NCBI GenBank assembly: GCA_964537965.1
Contig: CAZIDB010000036.1
Coordinates: 1-28,035, forward strand
Reading direction: 5' to 3'
Length of the DNA stretch: 28,035 nucleotides
Source of the DNA: SURF-24 sp964537965
GTDB taxonomy: Bacteria; Bacteroidota; Ignavibacteria; Ignavibacteriales; SURF-24
A model generated the notes under the pieces. It was not told where the DNA came from. It saw nothing but the letters and a program-made list of their open reading frames with translations, and did no database searches. Every line of letters starts with the position of its first letter. Within the stretch, counting starts at the first letter, position 1. The position numbers and the translations under genes were made by a program. Shown piece after piece: positions 6,445 through 13,364 of this stretch.

Positions 6445-7536
6445 ATGACCGACAAACGCCTTCTCGAAATATTTTTTGATTTGATAAAAATTGATGCGAC
6501 TTCAGGGAAAGAAAAACCTGTTGAAGATTATATAATTGCTTTTCTTAACAATCTTGGTCTGAACGCTACGGTCGAAAATATTGATCCTGATTCAACGGGA
6601 CAAAGCGGAAATGTTATTTGTCCTGTCGGTAATGGTGGAAGCTTTGTGTTGCTTTCTCATATGGATACCGCAAGATCCACATCTGAAGTTAAACCCACAA
6701 TAACAGATGACAGGATACTTTCAGATGGAAAAACGGTTTTAGGGGTTGACAACCGCGCCGGTATTTCTTCAATTCTTTTTGCTGTTGAAAAGGCAATCAA
6801 ACAGAAAACAACACTTAATGATTTTACGATTGCATTTACAGTCCAGGAAGAAACCACAATGTATGGCAGTCGTAACCTGAAACTAAGCGATAAAATTAAA
6901 ATGGGTTTTGTATTTGATTCACATGAACGCCCCGGAAACTTCGTTAATGGATCAATTGGTGCAGTAGGATTTTCGGCAAGAATAATTGGAAAAGCCTCGC
7001 ATTCAGGACTTGCTCCGGAAAAAGGAATTGATTCAATTAAGATTGCATCGGGAGCAATTGCAGAAATTAAACTTGGCAGAATAGATGATGAGACAACCGC
7101 CAACATTGGAATAATAAAAGGCGGATCGGCCGTGAATGTTGTTCCCGAAGAGACTTTTATTGAGGGCGAAGTTCGTTCTATGAAAACAGAAAAAGTGATT
7201 GAGCTTGCTGAGCAGATAAAAAAAATATTCGAAAAGCATACATCAGTCGCGGGCGGCAAACTGGAATTTAATTATCAATGGGATTTCAAACCGTATAAAG
7301 TTACTCCGGAAGACGAAGTATTTAAAAAAATATCTTCTGTTATTTCTAAAGTTGGATTAATCCCAACTCCAAAAATTTCCCGTGGAGGAAGCGATGCGAA
7401 TTCACTTAATGAAAAAGGGATAAAAACGGTTAACCTTGGGATAGGAGCAGAAAACCCTCACTCCAATGAAGAATACATTCTTCTTGAGGACTTACAAAAA
7501 TCATCTGAAATAGCTTATGAGTTGATAAAGAAATGA
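6445..7536 (+). CDS. M20 family metallopeptidase (PepT-like)
   Basis: A 363-aa dizinc exopeptidase of the M20 clan, closest in look to peptidase T-like/M20/M25/M40 proteins that cleave di- and tripeptides or N-acyl amino acids. Metal and catalytic residues are all visible: SHMDT (His72), GVDNRAG (bridging Asp102), QEETT (Glu135/136, general base and ligand), FDSHE (Asp158) and the late GAENPHSNEEY His. The lid/dimerisation domain lies in between (about 165-275). A longer version from TTG 6370 would add a hydrophobic 25-residue head. I prefer ATG 6445 because that head is not family-like, TTG 6370 coincides with a -35-like hexamer, and GGAA precedes 6445. The protein is then cytoplasmic. It is the first gene of a five-gene unit, overlapping the next gene by 4 nt. 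Confidence 0.9.
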   Translation: MTDKRLLEIFFDLIKIDATSGKEKPVEDYIIAFLNNLGLNATVENIDPDSTGQSGNVICPVGNGGSFVLLSHMDTARSTSEVKPTITDDRILSDGKTVLGVDNRAGISSILFAVEKAIKQKTTLNDFTIAFTVQEETTMYGSRNLKLSDKIKMGFVFDSHERPGNFVNGSIGAVGFSARIIGKASHSGLAPEKGIDSIKIASGAIAEIKLGRIDDETTANIGIIKGGSAVNVVPEETFIEGEVRSMKTEKVIELAEQIKKIFEKHTSVAGGKLEFNYQWDFKPYKVTPEDEVFKKISSVISKVGLIPTPKISRGGSDANSLNEKGIKTVNLGIGAENPHSNEEYILLEDLQKSSEIAYELIKK

Positions 7537-8396
7537 AATTAAAACTAAAAACGATAGCGCTCTTTTTTTTAGTAGGAATTACTTTTCCTCTTTTAGCACA
7601 GAAGAAAGGAAAGCTCTTTATTATTGGCGGTGGCGACCGTCCTGCATATATGATGGAAAAATATATTGAGCTTGCAGGAGGAAAAGACTCCAGATTTATT
7701 GTTATCCCGATGGCAAGTTCCGAACCGTTGGAATCTGCCGATTACATGGTTAAAGAATTGAAAGAGCTTGGTTGCAAGAATGTAGACTTTATTTATTGCA
7801 ATAAAGAAAATGCAGACAGCAAGGAAAACCTTGCAAAGCTTGAAAAAGTTACCGGCGTTTATTTTTGTGGTGGCGACCAGGCTTTGCTGACAGCAGCTTT
7901 GCTGGGGACAAAAGTATTGGATAAGATAAAAGACGTTTACAGAAATGGTGGCGTTGTAGGTGGTACCAGCGCGGGAGCAGCAGTAATGAGTAAGGTTATG
8001 TTGACGGGAAACGAATGGATTAATAAAGATACAGTAAACCTGTTCACTTTTATTAAGAAGAAAAATGTTGAAACAATTGAAGGGTTTGGATTTATTCAGA
8101 ACGCTATAATTGACCAGCATTTTATAACGAGGAAAAGATTAAACCGGTTGATAAGCGTTGTGCTTGAAAATCCTTCCTTACCTGGAATTGGTATTGATGA
8201 AGCAACCGCAATAATATTTAATCCCGATAATACTTTTGAAGTTTTTGGCGAGAACACAGTTCTAATTTTCGATGCGACTGAAGCAAGAGATATTACGACG
8301 GATAATAATAATAATCTGTCGGCAGCAGACTTAAAAATGCATCTTCTTAAATCAGGAGATGTTTTTGATCTTAAGAGTAAAAAGAAAATAAACTGA
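7533..8396 (+). CDS. Exported cyanophycinase-like serine peptidase (S51)
   Basis: A 287-aa peptidase of family S51. Cyanophycinases cut the beta-Asp-Arg polymer cyanophycin to dipeptides. Residues 1-23 are a cleavable signal peptide ending LLAQ, so the enzyme acts in the periplasm or outside. Family marks in order: LFIIGGGDRP at the start of the Rossmann-like fold, YFCGGDQ with the substrate-contacting Gln, the nucleophile elbow GTSAGA with Ser146, and DQHF at 194-197 followed by Arg200, Arg202 and Arg205 (pattern DQHF-x2-R-x-R-x2-R, as in characterised cyanophycinases), then GIGIDEATA. ATG overlaps the M20 stop (ATGA), so the two are translationally coupled. No cyanophycin synthetase is in this window, so the substrate is likely foreign. 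Isoaspartyl or other peptides (as for peptidase E relatives) remain possible. Confidence 0.88.
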   Translation: MKLKLKTIALFFLVGITFPLLAQKKGKLFIIGGGDRPAYMMEKYIELAGGKDSRFIVIPMASSEPLESADYMVKELKELGCKNVDFIYCNKENADSKENLAKLEKVTGVYFCGGDQALLTAALLGTKVLDKIKDVYRNGGVVGGTSAGAAVMSKVMLTGNEWINKDTVNLFTFIKKKNVETIEGFGFIQNAIIDQHFITRKRLNRLISVVLENPSLPGIGIDEATAIIFNPDNTFEVFGENTVLIFDATEARDITTDNNNNLSAADLKMHLLKSGDVFDLKSKKKIN

Positions 8397-8407
8397 ATAA
8401 ACAGCAA

Positions 8408-9796
8408 ATGAAAAAATCTTTTCAGTTCAATACTTTAGTGATGATCTTTGCAATAGTAGTTGCTGTTGCAGTGTTAACCTGGTTTGTACCGGGTGGCCAG
8501 TATCAACGAGAGATAAAAGATAACAGAACGGTAGTGGTCCCAAATTCTTTTCAATATGTTAAAAGTAATCCACAGGGAGTTGGCGCTGTATTAACCGCAC
8601 CGGTAAAGGGGTTCGTTAATGCAGCGGAAATAATAGTCTTCTGTTTTATAATTGGCGGCGCGTTTATGATTATCCAGAGAACAGGAGCAATCAACTCTGC
8701 TTTACAAAAAGTAGCGCTTGTACTTGCAAATAAACCGCATCTTCAGAAATATTTTATACCGCTTACAATGATTCTCTTTTCAATGGGCGGCTCTATATTT
8801 GGAATGTGTGAAGAAACAATGCCGTTCATATTAATATTTATCCCGCTTGCGCTTTCATTGGGATATGATTCTATAGTTGGAACTGCAATTCCTTTCCTTG
8901 GTGCCGCATCTGGTTTTGCTGGCGCAACCTTGAATCCCTTTACTCTTGGTGTTGCATTAAAGATTTCTGAATTGCCGTATGATACTGCAATGTGGTACAG
9001 GATAGTAATCTGGATTATTAGCGCAACAGTTATGATTTCCTTTGTAATGCTTTATGCAAACCGCATCAAAAAGGATCCGGCAAAGAGCCCGGTTTATGAA
9101 ATTGACAAACAACGGAAGCATTCGTTTCATCTTGATAATAACTCAAATGCAGAATTCACTAAATCCCAAAAAGCTGTTCTTGTTGTTTTTCTTTTGGGTA
9201 TTGTTCTTATGGTTGTTGGAATCCTGGAATATGGTTGGTTCATTACTGAAATAGCAGCATTGTTTTTTGCATTGGGAATTGTTTCCGGATTTGTCGGGAG
9301 ATTAAAACTCGGAGATATTACAGACAGTTTTAAAGACGGCGCCAAAGACATGGTTGGCGTTGCGTTAATTATTGCCTGCGCAAGGGCAATGCTTGTTGTA
9401 GCAACGGATGCAAAAATAATTGATACAATGCTTTTTGGAATGTCGAATATAATTTCCGGTTTCCACCCTGTAGTTGCGGCTCAATCTATGTTTGTTACCC
9501 AGGGAATTATAAACTTTTTTGTCCACTCCGGTACTGGGCAGGCGGCTTTAACAATGCCGGTAATGACGCCGCTTGCAGATGTACTTAGCATTCCAAGATA
9601 CGCCGCCGTTCTGGCGTTTCAGTTTGGTGAAGGTTGGATTAATCCTATACTTCCTACTTCTGGCGTTACAATGGGAGTGCTGGGATTAGCCGGAATAAGT
9701 TGGGATAAATGGTTTAAGTGGATGATCCCGGTTCAAATAGTATTTTTAATACTGGCTTTGCTGTTATTAATTCCGCCTTTTTTCTTTAGCTATTAA
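8408..9796 (+). CDS. YfcC-family (C4-dicarboxylate/basic amino acid carrier-like) membrane transporter
   Basis: A 462-aa polytopic inner-membrane carrier with roughly 11-12 hydrophobic segments. It belongs to the YfcC/DcuC-like family, predicted to move amino acids (arginine/ornithine-type) or dicarboxylates. Recognisable signatures are VPGGQY after the first helix, the SMGGSIFGMCEETMPF re-entrant region, GAASGFAGATLNPFTLGVA, VHSGTGQAALTMPVM, and FQFGEGWINPILPTSG near the C terminus, a mirrored arrangement typical of this ion-transporter-like fold. It lies 11 nt after the cyanophycinase stop, so it is very likely co-transcribed and imports, or exchanges, the product of that enzyme. Substrate cannot be read from sequence. 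Confidence 0.87.
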   Translation: MKKSFQFNTLVMIFAIVVAVAVLTWFVPGGQYQREIKDNRTVVVPNSFQYVKSNPQGVGAVLTAPVKGFVNAAEIIVFCFIIGGAFMIIQRTGAINSALQKVALVLANKPHLQKYFIPLTMILFSMGGSIFGMCEETMPFILIFIPLALSLGYDSIVGTAIPFLGAASGFAGATLNPFTLGVALKISELPYDTAMWYRIVIWIISATVMISFVMLYANRIKKDPAKSPVYEIDKQRKHSFHLDNNSNAEFTKSQKAVLVVFLLGIVLMVVGILEYGWFITEIAALFFALGIVSGFVGRLKLGDITDSFKDGAKDMVGVALIIACARAMLVVATDAKIIDTMLFGMSNIISGFHPVVAAQSMFVTQGIINFFVHSGTGQAALTMPVMTPLADVLSIPRYAAVLAFQFGEGWINPILPTSGVTMGVLGLAGISWDKWFKWMIPVQIVFLILALLLLIPPFFFSY

Positions 9797-9826
9797 TATT
9801 TTGATTCTTTAAAAGAGTATAAAATC

Positions 9827-11227
9827 ATGAGAATAGTGAAAACAATAATTTATTTGTTTCTGTGTGCGGGTACAGTTTTTTCCCAGGATTATTTTGAAAC
9901 AGGAAAAATATCCCTTCAGTTAAGTAATTACGGACGCATAAGAATATATAATCCAAAATTCTCCAGCGTAGAACAAATTAACAGGCTATCTGCTGTTGTT
10001 GGTGTAAATACGAATGATGTGTTTGCTTACAACGAAGATGCCGAAATGGTTGATAGCGCAAAGCTTGTTGGTTTACCTAAATACAGCGATTTAGAAATTT
10101 ATAATTCTATAGATAATTCTTATTCACATTTACCGCCGGCATTACTGAATGAAATTAATGTCTACGGCTGGAGCAACGAAGCATTTTCTATTATAAAACT
10201 TACTGTTATAAATAAAGATGCTGTTCTTGGTAGCATTTCTGCTTTTATTGGGTTTGAATTTCTTCCAAAGGTAGATGATGTATGGGGAACCGAATCAATA
10301 AAAACATTGCAGGATAAAGAGATAATTTCTGTAAGCAGAAGTCCCGCTTCAACTTATACTGGAATTAAGATTGTCTCTGCCTCTTTGTTTTCTGCAAAAT
10401 ATTTTAACTGGTATAACGAATACGATCTTGGCCAATCAAGTGATTCAATGTTCTATGCATATTTATCTTCGGGAGTTAAACAGGATTTATTTACCGCTTC
10501 CAATGATGGAGCCGTAGGTGTGTTTTGCCAGAACGCGGTGAATATAAATCTGGGAGATTCTGCCGTTGTATATTTAGCTGTTGCAGTTGGTGCAGACGAG
10601 GCAACAATGCTGAGCAATATGGGTAAAGCGGAAGCTAAATATTTATCTTTATTTGCCAATGTGCCTGTTGAAATGACTTCCTTTAATGTGAATGTTATTG
10701 GCAACAAGGTGTTGCTGGATTGGTCGACCGCATCCGAAACAAATAATAACGGTTTTAATGTTGAAAGAAAATTTGAAAATACCGAATGGATTAATCTTGG
10801 CTTTGTAAAAGGAAGCGGTTCAACTGCAGACGTGCACAAATATAATTTTATCGATGATAAAATTAATTTACCGGGCAGCTATTTTTATAGAATAGCACAG
10901 GTTGATTTCGATGGAACAATTTCATATTCAAAAGAAATAAAAGTAAATATTGCAGGCGAGCCATTAAAATTTGAGCTGCTTCAGAATTATCCGAATCCAT
11001 TTAATAACTCTACAAGAATTCATTACCAGATCCCAAACAACACAACGGTAACTCTAAAAATATTTGATGCTCTTGGCTGCCAGATTAAAAGCATTGTAAG
11101 CGGAAGGCAGGATGCCGGTACATATGAGTATAATTTTGATGCTGTAGGGTTAAGCAGCGGATTATATTTCTTAGTGCTTCAGACTGATAATAATAAATCA
11201 ATTATAAAAATGTTTTTACTTAAATGA
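9827..11227 (+). CDS. Secreted protein with type A (Por) sorting domain and FN3-like module
   Basis: A 466-aa secreted protein with a signal peptide (1-20, ending VFSQ). Residues about 21-280 form a domain I do not recognise, shared with the next gene: FETGKI...YGRIRIYNPKF, then INVYGWSNE, then a late GDSAVVYLAVAVGADEATML segment. A fibronectin-III-like module spans about 282-378 (VEMTSFNVNVIGNKVLLDWSTASETNNNGF, YFYRIAQVDFDGTISYS). The C-terminal sorting domain (about 385-466) has LLQNYPNPFN, a central TLKIFDALG and SSGLYFLVLQT, as in type IX secretion cargo. Thirty nt separate it from the carrier gene, so it probably belongs to the same transcript. Likely surface-attached or released; possible substrate-binding role is inference. 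Confidence 0.82.
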   Translation: MRIVKTIIYLFLCAGTVFSQDYFETGKISLQLSNYGRIRIYNPKFSSVEQINRLSAVVGVNTNDVFAYNEDAEMVDSAKLVGLPKYSDLEIYNSIDNSYSHLPPALLNEINVYGWSNEAFSIIKLTVINKDAVLGSISAFIGFEFLPKVDDVWGTESIKTLQDKEIISVSRSPASTYTGIKIVSASLFSAKYFNWYNEYDLGQSSDSMFYAYLSSGVKQDLFTASNDGAVGVFCQNAVNINLGDSAVVYLAVAVGADEATMLSNMGKAEAKYLSLFANVPVEMTSFNVNVIGNKVLLDWSTASETNNNGFNVERKFENTEWINLGFVKGSGSTADVHKYNFIDDKINLPGSYFYRIAQVDFDGTISYSKEIKVNIAGEPLKFELLQNYPNPFNNSTRIHYQIPNNTTVTLKIFDALGCQIKSIVSGRQDAGTYEYNFDAVGLSSGLYFLVLQTDNNKSIIKMFLLK

Positions 11228-11240
11228 AAACGGAGGTTAA

Positions 11241-12386
11241 ATGAAAAGAGGGTTACAATTTGGTGTATCTATCATATTGATTGTGTTATCAATTACAACT
11301 TTTTCTTTTGCCCAGGCAGAATTTGAAACAGGAAAAATAGGGGCTGTTGTAAATATTTATGGTAGAATAAGAATCTATTCTCCCAACTTTGATACAAGGC
11401 AGATAGACAGAATCTCTATCGCAGTAAGCAAATCGCAATCAGAGGTTTTTGATTATAAAAACGATGTGGATGCCGAAGATACCGTTAAGCTTATAAAAAC
11501 ATACGGAACAGAGGGATATTATGAAATCTACGGAACGTTTAACAATAAGTACGTTATAACAGAAAATCCGGAAGCTATACCTAACCCACCGGATGTTTTA
11601 GAGAAGTTAAATATCTACGGATGGGAAAACGAACAATATCTCATTGCTAAGTTTACCGTTCTGAACAGGGAAACTACAGCCTTTGATGCAATAGCAGGAT
11701 TTGAAATAGTACCAATGATTGACGGCGCTTATGGTAATGAAGTGCTTAATTGTTTGAGCGATAGAGGCATTGCAGAAATTTATATTGCAGATGGCACTCA
11801 CGTAGGCTTAAAACTTCTTTCTGAAGAAACAACAGGTTTTAAAGCTATGGATTATCCTGAAGATTATTGGGTGGGCGATACTACTTTGTATTCATATTTA
11901 ACTTATACCGGTAAAGATGTAGAATTCCAAAGCGGCGGAGATGGTGGTCTTGGTGTAATGACAACTGCTCCGGAAAATCTGGGACTCGGTGATTCATTAG
12001 TAATTTATATGGGTATTTCCGTTGGAGCAACAAGAGACGAAATGCTTACGGTAATGACCGCAGCCGAGGCCAAATATGCAAGCGTGTTTACATCAGTTGA
12101 ACACAATGAAGGCACTACACCTAAAGAATATAGCATGAAACAAAATTATCCGAATCCCTTTAATCCTGGTACCACTATTAAGTGGCAGCAGCCAAAGCAG
12201 AGTTTTACAACATTGAAAATATTCAATACTCTTGGTAATGAAGTGGCTACGATTGTAAACCAGGAGTTAAATGCAGGTAGTTATTCGGTTAATTATGATG
12301 CCGGAAGACTTAGCAGCGGAATTTATTTTTACACTTTAACAACCGGCAATTTCTCTTCAACAAAAAAGATGATCCTTGTTAAATAA
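11241..12386 (+). CDS. Secreted protein with type A (Por) sorting domain, paralogue of the preceding gene
   Basis: A 381-aa paralogue of the gene directly upstream. The signal peptide (1-25, ending SFAQA) is followed by the same unnamed domain: FETGKIGAVVNIYGRIRIYSP, LNIYGWENEQYLIAKFTV, GFEIVP and LGLGDSLVIYMGISVGATRDEML align block by block with the neighbour. The FN3-like insert is missing. After VFTSVEHNEG it goes straight to the sorting domain (QNYPNPFNPGTTIKW...SSGIYFYTLTTGNFSSTKKM). A strong SD (GGAGG, 4 nt from ATG) and a 13-nt spacer place it last in the five-gene unit, before the terminator at 12393. The pair most likely arose by tandem duplication followed by loss or gain of the FN3 module. 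Confidence 0.83.
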   Translation: MKRGLQFGVSIILIVLSITTFSFAQAEFETGKIGAVVNIYGRIRIYSPNFDTRQIDRISIAVSKSQSEVFDYKNDVDAEDTVKLIKTYGTEGYYEIYGTFNNKYVITENPEAIPNPPDVLEKLNIYGWENEQYLIAKFTVLNRETTAFDAIAGFEIVPMIDGAYGNEVLNCLSDRGIAEIYIADGTHVGLKLLSEETTGFKAMDYPEDYWVGDTTLYSYLTYTGKDVEFQSGGDGGLGVMTTAPENLGLGDSLVIYMGISVGATRDEMLTVMTAAEAKYASVFTSVEHNEGTTPKEYSMKQNYPNPFNPGTTIKWQQPKQSFTTLKIFNTLGNEVATIVNQELNAGSYSVNYDAGRLSSGIYFYTLTTGNFSSTKKMILVK

Positions 12387-12392
12387 TAACTT

Positions 12393-12427
12393 AATCCCGA
12401 AGTCAGTTTCTTCGGGATTCTTTTTTT
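12393..12427 (+). terminator. Strong rho-independent terminator
   Basis: Perfect 10-bp stem AATCCCGAAG/CTTCGGGATT, 7-nt loop, then C and seven T. It closes the peptidase-carrier-surface-protein unit. The next gene's ATG begins only 3 nt after the T run. Confidence 0.9.
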
Positions 12428-12430
12428 ACT

Positions 12431-13288
12431 ATGGGCAGATATAAAGAAATTAAAGATAAGATACTGTATCACTACCAGGATCTTAGAAGAAACCATAAGA
12501 ACATTGCCGATTTTTTCATAGAGAATTTCGACCGCGTTCCTTTTCTTACGGTGCAGGATGTATCCAAAGCATCAAAGACAAGCGTTGCGTCCGTTATAAG
12601 ATTTACTCAACGTGTTGGCTTTACAGGCTTTAGTGAAATGCAGAATGAAATTGCCCGGACACTTCAAACACACCTGCAGAACAAGGACATTTTCCAGCTT
12701 ATAAGTAATGATAAACTTAAAGAAGATATTCTTACTTCGGTTGCCAACCAGGATATTTCAAATATTAATGAAACAGTTGGAATTAATGACCGCGAAAATT
12801 TCCATAAGGCAGTTGAACTTATACTTGCATCTAACAGGGTTTATACGGCAGGACTTGGAATCTCCAGCCTGCTTGCCCAGATTCTTTCATATCAGTTAAA
12901 CCAGGTTTCGGTGGATTCACATGCGCTGGTTAATAATTCACTTACTTTTCTTGAACAGCTTTTGTTTCTTACAAAACATGATTTATTAATCGTTTTTTCT
13001 TTCCCGCCATATTCAAAGGAAACAATTGATGCGGCAAAATTTGCTGCGGGTAAGGGAATAAAAACAATTGCAATAACAAATAAACAATCAGCACCGGTAA
13101 CCTTATATTCTGATATTCAGCTGATTGTGAAAAGTGAGAACATGCTGTTTACAAATTCATTCGCTGCTATCTCTGTAATTATAAATGCGCTCGCAACCGA
13201 ATGCGCTTTCAAAAATAAACCTAAAGCGAATAAGATGGTTAAGGAACTAAATAAAATTTCGGAGCTCCAGCAAAATACAATTGAATAA
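12431..13288 (+). CDS. MurR/RpiR family transcriptional regulator
   Basis: A 285-aa regulator. The N-terminal HTH_6 domain (about 1-80) has KNIADFFIENF, VQDVSKASKTSVASVIRFTQRVGFTGFSEMQ. The C-terminal SIS sugar-isomerase-like domain (about 110-260) has RVYTAGLGISSLLAQILSYQL, DLLIVFSFPPYSKETIDAA and KTIAITNKQSAP. RpiR proteins usually sense phosphorylated sugars or amino sugars and control nearby catabolic genes. The SIS effector Ser-rich loop (FSFPPYS) is kept. The ATG is 11 nt downstream of a terminator stem and has no SD, yet the domain starts where expected, so the start is probably right. It heads a unit with the TonB receptor (76-nt gap), and may control that unit or the one before the terminator. 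Confidence 0.88.
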   Translation: MGRYKEIKDKILYHYQDLRRNHKNIADFFIENFDRVPFLTVQDVSKASKTSVASVIRFTQRVGFTGFSEMQNEIARTLQTHLQNKDIFQLISNDKLKEDILTSVANQDISNINETVGINDRENFHKAVELILASNRVYTAGLGISSLLAQILSYQLNQVSVDSHALVNNSLTFLEQLLFLTKHDLLIVFSFPPYSKETIDAAKFAAGKGIKTIAITNKQSAPVTLYSDIQLIVKSENMLFTNSFAAISVIINALATECAFKNKPKANKMVKELNKISELQQNTIE

Positions 13289-13351
13289 AACCGGTTTGTA
13301 TAAAAAATAATGTAATGGATTTTTCAATGATGTTTTATTCCAAAATTATTT

Positions 13352-13356
13352 GGGAG
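13352..13356 (+). promoter_or_regulatory. Shine-Dalgarno that fixes the GTG start of the TonB receptor
   Basis: GGGAG, 8 nt before GTG 13365. Starting at TTG 13350 would put this SD inside the gene and add GEIK before the signal peptide. Confidence 0.6.
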
Positions 13357-13364
13357 AAATTAAA

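Noticed and set aside
6657..7259. 200-aa minus-strand open frame opposite the M20 peptidase
   Set aside because: It lies wholly inside a gene with complete catalytic motifs and has low-complexity Ser/Pro/Ile composition typical of antisense frames.
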